Source: Mantis religiosa
Taxonomy: Eukaryota; Arthropoda; Insecta; Mantodea; Mantidae
Assembly (NCBI GenBank): GCA_030765055.1
Contig: CM060955.1
Location: 94,696,245 to 94,760,244, forward strand
Length of the DNA stretch: 64,000 nt
Reading direction: 5' to 3'
The notes under the pieces were generated by a model. The model was not told where the DNA came from and did not search any database. It saw nothing but the letters and a program-made list of their open reading frames with translations. Both the position numbers and the translations under genes were made by a program. Numbering within the stretch: position 1 is the stretch's first letter; every line of letters starts with the position of its first letter. Below are positions 36,736 through 49,800 of the stretch, piece after piece.

Positions 36736-38168
36736 CCCTTTCACCGATATGGACGTCATATGACGTCCAAGTTAAAGTGCCCCAAACCGATATGGACGTG
36801 TATAGACGTCCTGCGCATACATGCATTTAATGCTCAGTTAACGCCAATTATTTTAATCTTGCTGTTTTACAATCAATTTAAATTAGTTCTATAAGGAATG
36901 TAAACGTATCCTTAAAGGTTTCTTTTTGAATTGTACACCTCCAAACCTGGATAAACACCCAAGGGCACATCTGCAGATTCACACCAAATAATATTGGTTT
37001 CCTTGCGAACTTCTTTTTCGCAACACACTACACATTTTCGAAATGGTTACAAGTTTTTTGGGTGTGGGTGGTATACTTTTAGGAAAGTGTTTTCTCTCAA
37101 GTATGAGGGATGATGTGGTGAATTTTGCTACCCCCTATTATATAGAGGCCTCTGAGTATTATAATGCTCAATTAGGTTACGAGCTCTTTATACGCGCAAG
37201 TACAGATAGATGAATGTCTTTTACAGCTCTGAAAATTACTAAACAACTGTGCATAGTTACATCCAGTGGTATAAACATACTTTTTTTTTTTACCATTTAA
37301 CTGTTTTCCGTAAAGAGGGATAGCTGGTAATAGCTGATCCGTATCACCCATATTTGACCCGCCATTTCCCCAAACAATGGAGTAGCTAACATGCCAGCTG
37401 TAGACCAGTACACGTCACTGCTACGTATGTCCTAAAGATCTCCTTCATAATCGTACAACAAATCTTCCAGATTTTCTACAGTAATATCAGAAGCCTGTAC
37501 ACATCATACCCAAGCTAATTTATTTGCTACATTACCGGGATAAGCCATGGTTAACATTGAAATTTAACAATTTCAAATGTGCCGTTCATTTAGTTCTTGA
37601 TAGCTATAAGAAATCACTTTGAACACAGAGAGAGTATAAATAACTGTAATACAGAGCGAAAACTGCTGCATAAGGCTACTAGAAACCTTGGTTGAGAAAC
37701 ACTGTAATAACAGATGCTGACAGAGTTTTCATTCCAGTGTGTGAGTGTGTGACGCAACATATTCTCGTCATATTATCGCTTGGCATAGCATAAATAAACT
37801 AAACTTGAACCTGAGAAGACGCTTGCGTAGCTATACATACATACTATGGCTCGTATACACAAAACACAATGATTCACATATTAGGCGCGTTCGGCACAAA
37901 GAATGGCTTTTGCTACAGCGAAACAAAGTAGTGAAATTTCAACAATTTATTAATGTAGTCTCTACTTTATTGTTACTGTATATTTATACTGCCTTTAATG
38001 AGCTTTAAACCAGTTTTTGTTTCGTTTAAATAACTTAATAAATACGGAAGATACGGAATTGTATTTATGATGCATTTTTACAGCATTTAACAATTTAAAT
38101 GTCCTGTTCTGTTTATTGGGTATCCGTTTCCGGCCACTGAAGCGTTTAAATGGCCATCGGCGAAGCGG
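36736..38168 (-). mobile_element. piggyBac-like element relic, TTAA target sites
   Basis: TTAA at 36732-36735 and 38169-38172 flanks ends CCCTTTCACCGATATGG and CCATCGGCGAAGCGG, which are imperfect inverted repeats (CCG/CTTC..CCGAT). Near 37060-36920 the minus strand reads RKCVVCCEKEVRKETNIIWC and VPLGVYPGLEVYNSKRNL, the C-terminal Cys-rich domain of piggyBac transposases with several Cys lost. The rest of the transposase is unrecognisable. Confidence 0.75.
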
Positions 38169-38339
38169 TTAATTAGCATTCACTTCACCTACCAGTCATT
38201 CTGAGAGAGATACTTGTTATATGTAGGCTTGCAAGTTTTCCTTTATAAGCATAAGTTGGGCTGCATTCTAGTGATTTGCATTAATATTGTCAGAATATAA
38301 TTTCACCTGTCTTCTGTCTAACCTCTCATATGGACTTAA

Positions 38340-38640
38340 ATAGGGAAAGTATTGCATTTCACCCAAAAATTCGATATCGTAATTTCAGTGGAAATACTTC
38401 ATTTGAATCCAAAATAGCATTATTAGAAAAAGGTCTGCTTGTGTGTCTGTCTGAAAACAGCATACCTGAAAAGCGAAAAGTTGGTTAATACCAAACTTGC
38501 TTAAATTCAGCATCCTCCAAGGATGTGACACAAAGATTTTCAAGAAAATTCTCCGCCTCAGACTATCCTTTATCTGGAAAATGTTTTGAACATTTTGATT
38601 TTCCAAAAGTAGATCTAACAACTTGATTAAAATACTGTAT
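38340..38640. repeat. low-copy interspersed repeat (AAAGATTTTCAAGAAA family)
   Basis: Contains TACCAAACTTGC, CATCCTCCAAGGATG and AAAGATTTTCAAGAAAATTC. Related but diverged copies are at 52300-52490, 59790-60010 and 62480-62560. No terminal structure seen. Confidence 0.45.
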
Positions 38641-39372
38641 GTTTAAGTTGTTTTTAGGCACAAACGAAATTCATATCTTTAATTTTCTGGTAATGTCCTC
38701 AAAAGTCTTCATTGATTTGTGACTTGTCGCAAGAGATAGACAAATTTGTACGACACAAAAAATGTGTGTGTATTTAATGCTTATAATTCTCACTTATAAT
38801 GAAGTCATTCTCCTTCTTGACATTATAGTTTCAAAAGCCGCAAAGGATCCATAATTTTTAAATGTTCCATTTCTTCTGCTTTGGAACACAATAATTTGGA
38901 GGTGCTTCTATTCCTGTTCTAAAAAGAAGTTTATTCAAGCAATCATATCCCATGATCAGTCGAAATGCAGCAACAGAGGATTTTCTTGGTAAATAGGGAA
39001 CTATTGATGGATTGATCAACCAAAATTTGTACATCTTTTCGTGTAGTGAATCATTTCAAAGATATTCCTTTTATTCATGAGAAGTATCCAATACTTACAA
39101 ATTAAAAGTCATTCTATCCACTATATATTGGTCATGAAAGAGAACAAAATTTAAGAGCCATTGTATAGCAACTAGCTTTAAAAAATTTCACTACAGCAGT
39201 GATATTTCCGTATTCCCTTGTACCTACAAGAAAATTGTCAATAAGATAATATTTGCAAATGTTAACTCAAATAACCTGAAGTATGTAGACAGAGTAATAA
39301 TAAAGTATGACTCAATAAGTCTTTAAATAAGAGGAATAGGCATTTGTAAAAGTAGTTTATACAAAGTAGAAA

Positions 39373-39674
39373 AAGTTATGTGAATGCAATACACCAGATT
39401 TTTACAGTATAAGCTGTAAATATTCCATTCATGAGCACAGAACATATCTGTGTGGTGTGGTCAGATAAATATAACATGTGAGGCTATTACTTTTATAAGA
39501 ATCAAAGTATTCGCATACTTATAAAGTTATGTGAATGCAATACACCAGATTTTTACAGTATAAGCTGTAAATATTCCATTCATGAGCACAGAACATATCT
39601 GTGTGGTGTGGTCAGATAAATATAACATGTGAGGCTATTACTTTTATAAGAATCAAAGTATTCGCATACTTATT
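39373..39674. repeat. tandem duplication, 151-bp unit, two copies
   Basis: The unit starting AAGTTATGTGAATGCAATAC at 39373 repeats at 39524 with no obvious difference, ending TTCGCATACTTAT in both. Near identity suggests a recent event. Confidence 0.9.
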
Positions 39675-40212
39675 TTTATAACAAACTACTCACAGTACTG
39701 TATTTTTGGGACAAAGTTACAGTATCTATGCAAATAAAAGATAACATCTATGACCTTCCCTGAACTAATGTCTCTCTTTTCCCAACCAGATGTTTACATC
39801 AGGATTGAAGTAGCCTGAGAAATAGAATAAGTGCCATCACTTCTTTCATTTTGAGTGTTTTCTGTCTCATTTACTTTTTTGTTATACTAGGTATATGAGT
39901 GACAAATGCTCAGATCAGGGGGAAATAGAGGAAAATGTATACTGTTGTGTTTTAGATCACAATGTTTATAAACAGATTGTAAAGAAAATAAATCTTAAAC
40001 TCCTCATATTGGGTATGAGACTGTTATGCTTTTCTAATAAAATATTTTTCTAAGGGACGTTATTGTTTTCTGAAAACACTACATCTTTTCAATCATAACT
40101 TGTTGTAAGTATTTTTGAGTCCTGGGCGTTATAATTTAACCAATCCTAAACTCAATCATTAGTAATTAGTTTGTTTTTTCACACTAGCTATGTATAGGAA
40201 AAAGTTGGAAAA

Positions 40213-40262
40213 GTAGAATCAGACTGAGAAATTCAGTGCGAAAGCCAGGATTTGAAGTAAGA
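40213..40262 (-). repeat. SINE type 1 fragment
   Basis: Minus strand ATCCTGGCTTTCGCACTGAA followed by CTCAGTCTGATTC matches the 3' part of the type 1 SINE. Confidence 0.5.
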
Positions 40263-43249
40263 ATATTCCTGTTTTTTGTTGAGCATGTTTTAAATACAGC
40301 TATCACTGATTGACCTAAAGATTGCTTAACTATGAAACTTGGGACTTTGAGTACTTATAATATTGTAAGTTACCAACGAGGTATGTTATTTTATTTCAAA
40401 ATGTAAACTTATTGTCTTAGCAATTGCAAGAATCATTACTGTCCAAAAGGGGTTACATTGATCTCAGTTAAGAGATTATGTAATGGAAATCTTAATATAA
40501 AAGATCACAAAATTGTTTTTAATATATTCTACAATAACTTGGGTGAGAAACTTGTGGTCCATGTGTCGAATCACAATAATGGATTGTTTAATCATTACAA
40601 AGAACCTTCAGTATCATTAAGGCATATTAATTGTTGCTTACAATGCATATGTATCATTTTTTAAAGTGTTGAATAAACTAAACTAGCAGCCTTATGATCT
40701 GACCAAATGTGTGCTGCCATTTGTAACTCATGACAAATACAAATGCCCTTGAAAATTGCCCAATTTTAAAAACTTAGTGAAAGTTTATAGTATGACTCAT
40801 TCCAAATTCATTATGTTTAGAAGTCAAATGGACTTACGGCACTTAGAAAGAAACCTCAGGTAAACTTTCATATCCAGTGTTCATAATTAAAAGTTACTGC
40901 AGCTTTAGTTACCATGTCTTCAGGATAAATAAAATAAAAGTAATACATTTATGGGAGTTGTGCCACTCTTCTTCAGTGTTTAGCAAAAAGAATACTTGCA
41001 TAAAAATTCGGAAGTTATTATCAGCCTTTGTCAGAGCATTCCTTATCCTTCAGGCCTTTTGTAGTCTATGAAAATGTCCTTGTGTCCTTGCTTGAGTTTA
41101 AATTACCCTGTTTGCTGCCTTATTGAACAGAAAATACATATGTTTGAGATGGGTTTCTATCCTTACCCTTCTTAAACATTTCACCCTTGCAAGTAGCCCT
41201 AATACATGCCAGTCACGCACATATCTTAAGTGGAATGGTGTAGCTCCCTGAAACATACTTTTATGTTATTAATCCTAATTTTATAATTTAACTATTTTAA
41301 GCTTCATTATTAAACAAGGTTGTTTTCACTTTGAAATTAATTATATAATTTATTTCTACCAGTTTTGTGTATGTACGGCCAATTTGTATCAATCAATAGA
41401 ATTGATTTTCACTTAAAAAAGATTGCTGATATGAGACTGTGGCAGAGCTTAATAGAAAGAAAAATGTTTTATATTATGTTCCATGCAAGTTTTTAGACTT
41501 TACTGTGGAATGTGTGTTATTCTGTATACAAGGAAATGAGGAAGGAGAAATAAATGTTGAAAGAAAATACAACTTTGTCATAATAAAGTACTCTTTACTT
41601 TTTAACTTTGTTTTTGTTTTTTAACCTTACCAAGCCGCTGATATTTACAGCCTTTACAGGAAAATAATATTCAAAATTTTTACCATTTGTACAATAGTTA
41701 ATAATTCACAGTAATCTTATTCTCTTCACAAATGAGATCTTTTATTCTTCTTACACAAGTCAGAAGATAACTCAAATAGTAAGCCTGTGTGCAACAGTAC
41801 AATTGTTTCGTCTAGCCCAGCTGCCTGTTAGCCCAATGCTCCCTATCATTATGGGATATTTAAAGGAGGTTCGCAAAGCAGTTGCATTACCTATCTACAA
41901 GTCCTTTCCATATCTAACAAGCTGCAAAGCATCTCAGAAAATGATATATTCACAGTTATGTTCACTAACAGCTAAACTTGCTGCATATATCTATACTCTG
42001 TAAAAATAATTTCAAAACATGAAATGATTCATATATCCTGACTGTACATATTTTAGTTATACCATTATTTTCTATAAAATCTGAAAGCTGAAAACTTTAA
42101 AACTCTATTAATTTTCTAAGTGGTATATGCAGTATTTTTAAACTACCTGATATTTACAAAGCCCTATGGATGTACACAAATTTTCAGGAATATATTTCTT
42201 TTAACTTATATACATCAGTTTATATTAAAAACAACTCGTAACTGCAGTGGATAATACAGTAAGAGATCACAGAGTGGAAAAAAATGCATTTTAAATAAAA
42301 TGTCCAAATAAGAGTACATTCCCCCCCAGTTAACACAATGACCCCTATACACTTTGTTTCAATACTTTTGAGCACAAGCAAGTTTCTCAACTTTGCTGTA
42401 TAAAGAGTACAGTTGCTCAAAAGATTCCCAAAGCACCCGCCACACAAGACGTAGTTATTAAAAATTTCACCCTAGATTTTAGACCCAAAACCTCGATTCC
42501 TATAAATCTTGGAGGAAATTTTAGAAGTAGAAAATAAAAAAGATAACAGCAAATTGGTGGAATGCATCCTTTGTAAGCAGATACTTGTTTTCCTACCAGT
42601 TTACTGAACTCTCAACTTTGCCAAAAGATACAGGTTTGAGCACCATGGAGGAAACATGCAGAGTTAATTTATTTGTCCATTACAGAAATATGAATCTGCT
42701 TATGTTCTTCCTCTAGTGTCAAAACTGAATTTAATGGAAAACGAAAGCTGAGCATCTTATAGTAACCTCTACAGTGATTTTTAACCCATCAAACCTTAAG
42801 GTTTGTTTTACACATTGGCACCATTTTGCTTTACACCTATAGTGTTGGTTTGTATTTCCATTAGCAGTTTTGTTTTTCTTCCCCTGCTTATGTAAATATC
42901 TACCAATGAACAAGCAATATTTGTAAGAATACAGTGTGCAAGCAATCACCAAAGATGTGCAGTGGCATGCATTAATTATTCACTTCGATTTTTGTGGATA
43001 GTATAATTTTTTTAGGTGCAGGAAACAAAAGTAAGCCATTTAGGAAGCACAGATCTATATAGCTTGATTGTTAAGTTAAGTAGTTACGTTTCTTTGACCC
43101 AATTAATTTTCTACACTCATGCCATCTCCTGACCTGGCATTTAAGTTACTGGAAACAGCCTTTTGTTCAGTGATGTGAGTATTGGTAGTGTTTTGTCTTT
43201 GTTTATGTGTTACATCCAGTTATACATTTTGTGGTTATAACATTTCTTA

Positions 43250-43345
43250 AAATATTCTGATGGTGGGAGCGATGTACGCTCCCGAAACGTCAATTTCTAA
43301 TTGTGTTTTCAGCTGGCTTGTTTCCCGAGAAGATCTTGAACAAAA
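43250..43345 (+). ncRNA. isolated hammerhead in a solo PLE-6-family terminal repeat
   Basis: CUGAUGG at 43257-43263 (A9 changed to G), extra U, 7-bp stem II GGGAGCG/CGCUCCC, GAAAC 43284-43288, ACGU, C17, and stem I AUU/AAU. The flank to 43345 (TTCCCGAGAAGATCTTGAAC) matches the PLE-6 end. The A9 change should impair activity. Confidence 0.7.
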
Positions 43346-46300
43346 GTAAACCATTTGTTTAACAAAAAGAAAATTATAAGCACGGTTTATCAGTATTTTA
43401 AAAATATGTTTTGCTCATATTTACTTTTCATGAATTGTAAATTCAAAACCATAGTTATTTTAAACAGTCACTACACTTTTGTTACACTGTTGCTTCCCTG
43501 TTAGCAGATGGATTATTACAAAGAGATACAGTTGCACCTACGACTTGTGAATGCAGACATACTGGAGAATGAATTCTTATGGCATACCAGTTGTGCTAAC
43601 ATTGACTTTTGATTTACATATTTAGTGCATTTTTGTCAAGTTTCTTAAATTCTGTTTCTTTGAGTGACATACACACTCATCTGCTATGTCAAGCTAATCC
43701 ATTTGAATGACTTGATAGTTGTAAATGAGTGAGGTCGTTCACAGGATGGATGTTCTGTATGAAGAATTTGCATTAAATGCTTAAAACCAAACCTTATGTT
43801 TCCAAATTGAAGTAAATATATATGAAACTTGTTTAAATATACTGTGATATAATTACCATTTTCTCATGTTAATATGTGGGATTAAATGGTATTAAATATC
43901 TTATGTGGCAATGAACAAGTAAATTCATAATGGATAAAGTTTTACACATTTGTCTTGTAAGGATTTCATAAATATTAATGGAAATGTAACAAAACTAAGA
44001 TATCTGAGATTATTCGTGCAAATCCATTAGAGTATTCTTAAATGATGAATTTTAATATTTCTTCAATATATTGGCATTAACGATCAAAATAATCATTTTC
44101 CTATAATGATTTGATTAGAGAAGGAAAAAATCAAGAGATATACATAAACTCTGCTGCCCATAAACTTTTCATTTTCAAGCAGTTTACAAGCACTATACAA
44201 CTACATATAACTATTACATTTATGCAAACATTTGTGCAAGTTTCTAAAGAAAAATGGCTGCACTTCTCAGGGAGCTTTCAACACTTTGAGCTTGTGAGCA
44301 CAAATACACTGTCATCTTTCTGATTCGGTAAACCAGAAGAGCAGAAACAATTTGGTAGCCTTTGCCATGTCAAGAAGCAGCAGCATTCTTTGTTCGTCTT
44401 AAATTGATAATTTTTAAATTTATAACAGTAAGAAATTTGCATGCAGAGAAAACAACAGGTAACTTGGAAGCTTCTAGAAGACTGGGCATCTGATGACAAA
44501 AAATTCTGGTAGAATGTCTAGAACTTGCACATCATAATAAGGGGGAAAAGAAGCTTGTGAATTGTTCAAGTCAGTGAATTGCTTTTGTGTGCGATTGATG
44601 CAGATTAATGCTACAAGCAAGCATAGTTGTTCATGCATAATCATATGCTGGAGTACCACAATAAGGCAGTGTTAACCTTAGTTCACGTCTAAAGAAAAAA
44701 CAAGTGAAATCAGTGCATGCTCTTTGGTACAACTGGGCCAAGATAAATACATGCAATGGAAATTATTGAAGACATTTACAATGTAGTATTAAGATGGCAC
44801 TGGAATGCCATTAAAGACAAGATGTTAGTAACTGGTGAGAAAGTAAATTCAGAATTATTGCCAATTATCTCACCAGAAGTGTTGATTTTGTTGTTGAATT
44901 TACAAACTATAAAGTCATGTTTCTCTATCTAAAGTTTCTCTACCTAGAGAAAAATAAAAACTCAAAGATAATTTAATTAAATAAAGTTTAATTAATTAAT
45001 TTTGAAGTACCAGCAGTTGATTTCGTTTTTAAGTTTATTTCATTTTCAGATTTTAGTAATACTGGCAAAAACATAGTAACCTCTATAGTATTGTTGACAA
45101 CGAAGTTATTTGATGGCTGAGGATGTAAACAAGGGTTTACAAAATCAATCTCATCACTTAATAAGAAAAATTTACATCATTTTCTTAAGATAAGTGAAGT
45201 TTTTGTTGCAAATACTTATACTTGTGTAATATTTGCTGCTTCACTGTAGTTAGCTTCATTTTTTACGTAATTATTTACAGCTTTTTACAGCTGAAACAAA
45301 GTATTGAAAATAATAAAGGGAATGTCACTGCAGATAAGGAATCTTTTCCACAGTATGATCTTAATTGTTAAAAGATAGCACAAATAAAGAAAATAAGACA
45401 AATATTCCAACACAATCCAAACAATTTAAATCTAACTTCTAAGCAGGACTATGGCCATCACTTCAACTCAAATCATTTTTACCACCATTTTTAAATGTTA
45501 ATAAAACAAGAAAATCTTTGGAGATTGCTAAATTACTACAGAGCGATTAAATTGTATTATTAATCAATATTTTGGTTGTTACTTCATGATAGATACTATG
45601 AATATTTTCTTGGATATCAAAAACTAGGGAAAAATCTCATCACAAACCGACAAATAGCTTTGATGGTTAAAGTTCTTCCCTTTTATTAGTTTAAAGCATT
45701 TAAAATGTAATAGACCTGAGATCAGAATCACAAAAAGTAGAATTAAGGATGAAAACCAAATTACACGAGAGAGAGAAACTGGGCCTTATGGAGGGGAATA
45801 CTGTGGAATTGTAAGAAGTTAATGAGATATAGACTACTATAAATAATCTGAAAGCAATATTCCAGTATAATTTAAACACACTTCAATAATACCTGCATGC
45901 TGTTATTGTGTGTAATTTCTTTATACAATGAGTTTAACCAATTGTTTTAGAACCATTGTTATTCTGGGTTCAACCTAGTATTGTTACTGCACATCTTTTA
46001 TTTGGCTACATCTGTTACATTTGCACTTTAAATGCAAATGCACGAGGTATTTCCCCAAGTGATTGCAAACACACATTCTGTTTAAAGCCCTAAGTTCCAA
46101 ATTTGTACCACTTGGAGTAGTCATTTTCCATATTATAGATCTCTCACAGAGAGATTTATGTATTTTCTATACTCTTTGTTTCTGTAAATATTAAAGACAT
46201 TACATAAATCACAGTACAAACACTGTACAAACAACATACTTGAAACAACCACACTTTTCTGGCACACATTTCACACCCTATAAGTTTATCTTTGCTTCAT

Positions 46301-46490
46301 AAATATTTTTGCCCACTTCTAGTAGTACAGAATATAAATATTAAGCATGCCTCTTGGTTCTGTATCAATACATTATATGAGTTTTTTAACACCCATGTAG
46401 CAACCACTCTTCAATGTATTCCATTTCACTTGACTGCGCCAACTCACTCTGAATTTTATTTCCACTTCTGGAGTGGAAAACTATAGAGAA

Positions 46491-46851
46491 TCACTTTTTG
46501 TCATCTGGACAGTCTGGGTCAAGTTTAATTACTTTCATGACATCGTGATAAGAGTCTTTGTGCTCTGGGTGTCGGCTAGGACTCAAGTCAGTGGGATGTT
46601 CCACTGTGAGGTCCGTTGGCATTAGACGAGGGTCTGAGGTTTCCATGCTGAGGTCCGTCGGCAGAAGATCATCTTCTGCTGGGGAGTCAGCCTCTTCTGT
46701 CTCTGGTTCATATTTTATGCTTACAGGCACCATCGGATGATGATGCTGTGCTTGTTGCTGTAAGGATGGAGGAGGCCGCGTGGGACTCATCTGTTGTCTC
46801 AACAGGGACATGTTTTTGATGCTCTTCAGTTCGCTTGGATTACGCAGAAAC
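46491..46851 (-). CDS. aop: aop coding exon 6 (C-terminal tail)
   Basis: Acceptor TTCGTAG, stop at 46493-46491. Encodes QFLRNPSELKSIKNMSLLRQ, a Gln/His stretch, IKYE, PTDLS, PTDLT, PTDLS and IKLD before the stop. An AATAAA signal on the minus strand lies at 46460-46455; whether it is the used site is unknown. Confidence 0.93.
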
Positions 46852-49800
46852 CTACGAAAAAATTAAAGTTAGGAATTTAGTACAGTGATAATATGTCAAA
46901 GTTAGTTGCACAGCATTTATCTTAATGTAATGAGATTAAGAACAGGAGGGAAGAATTTATCAAGATAAAACTCAAAGCTACATAATAGGGATATTCAAAA
47001 TAGATTGAAATAAGCCCCTATACAGAACTATGTAAAAAGAGGCTGTGGACAGTTTTGATGAAAGTGAGGAAGTGAGCAATGGCCTGGAGCTCTAAGTAGT
47101 GTTTGACCTGATTGGTAAAAATCTGCATAGAGTTGCAAAGGTATAAAGTATTGAAAATAAATTAAAATATCTGTGTCACATTCATAGGACTACCAATTCT
47201 TTAAAAAAGGTTTTAAAAAGTTTATTCTTCTTCCTACTTCACATTTAAAAAGATAAACATTTGTATAAATTCTTTTATTACATAATATTTCCTCATAGGT
47301 ACAATGGGAATACAAGGATTCAGTAGACTTTAGCCTACTTATGTGGTGGGAGGGTAGTGGATGAGGTGTCTGCCTTACATTCAACAGGTCCCGAGTTCAA
47401 ATCTCAGTCAAGATGAATGATCTAAAAGTACATATTTTTGTGAAATCTGGAGTTCATATTTTAGAATGACATAACTCTCAAAAACAGAAACATATCCTCA
47501 AATTCACAAGTTTTCTACAGGACATCCACCTATCAACAAGTGCTGATATTTGTTTATTCTGTAAATCACCTACATCCTGGATTTCGTGATATTTCTTAAG
47601 CTAAGTATTCAGGTAAACATTTTTTTAATTCCTTTCTTGGAAGTGTTGAAAACAGTGTTGTTATGATAAATTAAATTTAAAGGGAGTCGATTAATGACAC
47701 TAAACAATGAGTCGATGGCCAGTTGAGGATAGAGGCAAAGTCTCTGAAACATGTTCCAGAAAAATTTAAAAGTAAGTGTTGTTTAATTTAATTTTTTTTA
47801 ATGATATAAAAAGACTTACTGGTAGCAATGCCTTTCTCCTTGAACTTTTCGAAGAATGTTCACTCTGTAATAATAACGAAGAGCTCTTGACATTTTATCA
47901 TAGTTCATTGACAAATGATTCTTCTGAATTCCCCACAATTTTGCTAGTCCAGCTGGATCCACTATCTTAAAGACTCCAGTTTCCCGGTTTTTCCATGCTA
48001 TGTAGTTCGTGTAACGTTGCGTTGGATCATTTAAAAGTTGCTGCAGAAAATCCCAGAGCAATCTGCCATCTGGAAATAAAGTACAACATTTATATGTAAC
48101 TCAAAATACTTCAGAGTATTTCTGGTTAAAAGTATTTCCCACATTAGAATCTCTTATTCTAAATAATTGATTCAGCTACTAAGAGTTTGAAATCATGTTA
48201 TTGCTAGTGACATGTTATGCTAATCCTGTTTAAATCTAAGACTGACAATGGAATGAGTATTTGGAAGCTTTCACAGCCGGAGTCTGAATTAACACAAGTT
48301 TCTTCCAGCTTTAGAAGAATGGAATGGTCTGAAGATGATGCTGTGATAATGCAATTTATTATTCAAAGTTATTAAACTATCTCTCCTAAATTTTATTTTA
48401 AACATAGAAGGTGGTTATGCATGATTGGAAGAATTTAGTAACAGTGACATCAAAACTAATTGAAAAAACTATTTGTAGTCTGTTTTTTTCAAATAGGAGG
48501 TGGTATTTATCTAGAGAAATCAAATCCAGGCTTCGTTGATTGCTGTTTACTGCTTTCCAGAATTAAATATTTGTTTTTCCTTGCAGAGTGAGTATTTTTA
48601 GTATTTCTTTCTTGTCCTATAAGTGTAATTACTTTCTTAGTTACAATAAATCTGTTTTTTTTTTTTTTTTTTTTTTTTTACTTGTTGAAATATTCTTGTT
48701 TATAGCTTGTTATTTTTTGGTACAAAACACCCAAGTTTTAACTAGTTACCCAGTATCATTAACTTCAAACACAAATAAATACTTGTTTTAAAGATGTTTT
48801 AAGTAACATATATATTATAACACAATATTGTTTGAAACAGCCCATTACTCAAAGAATTACAATTTCTACAACACATCATCATGTCATTTTGTAATAAAAA
48901 AGTAACTAAAAGTTGGATATACATTTTGTTGTCATTTAAACATCTTAAGTAGGGAAAAAATTGCATTAAAAAAGTAAATACAATTGACAACAAATACAAG
49001 ACTACATTCTGACTTCTCAACTGAGTAGTTCCAAGTTCAGTTCTCAGTGGGAGATAAATCTTCTCTTAGTTTCCAGGTATGGAAGTACACAAAGTAAGTT
49101 TTACATTAAAAACAATTAAAACTTATATCGAAATTTAACTGTATTGGAACATCACAGTGAAGCGAAACAATCGTTAAATTATAGATAAGTCATATTTATT
49201 ACACATCAGCTTCACTTACGTACCTATATTGAGGACATGTTTCGCGAAGATGATGCCGATGATGCGAACGATAGTTCACGAAACATGTCCTCAATATAGG
49301 TACATAAGTGAAGCTGATGTGTAATAAATATGACTCATCTATAATTTAATAATTAAAACTTAATTGTAAAGAACCTTCAGCCTAACCCTTCTATATGTGT
49401 GTTCATCTGTATTATCATTCTAAGATTATAGAAAATTAAAGGATTTTACCAAGTATTTTGTAACTTTACTACAATCATAACTTTCAAGTTATTACATGGA
49501 AGGAACTGAGATAAAATTGTATCTGGATAACTAAAAAACTGGCAGAATATGTTCTGTTGCATTAGAAAAACCTATAATTACAGCAACATAAGGAATACAG
49601 CTTTGTTTGTGTGGCCAAATCAGTGAGAATAATACATACAGGTTTTTGTTTAGAAAGTATCAAACATTATCACATACTAGCTGCATTATATTGTGGCAAA
49701 AACTCTTTGTTATCTCATAATAATCTTTTTATATTTATTATGCAAAACGTGTCATAAGCCTCGCTTTGCAACTTAAGATTTAAAAATCACTTCTATGTCA

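Larger units (their letters stand above)
38173..46490. other. gene-poor intergenic stretch 3' of mtSSB and aop
   Basis: No conserved coding exon recognised. Holds a low-copy repeat (38340-38640), a tandem duplication (39373-39674), a SINE fragment (40213-40262) and a lone hammerhead (43257-43300). The AT-rich part nearest 46490 probably includes the aop 3' untranslated region. Confidence 0.5.

Noticed and set aside
39373..39674. CRISPR-like or satellite array
   Set aside because: Only two long adjacent units without spacers.
41803..42003. 66-codon plus-strand frame FRLAQLPVSPMLPIIM
   Set aside because: No recognisable domain, splice context or conservation; length is expected by chance in this composition.
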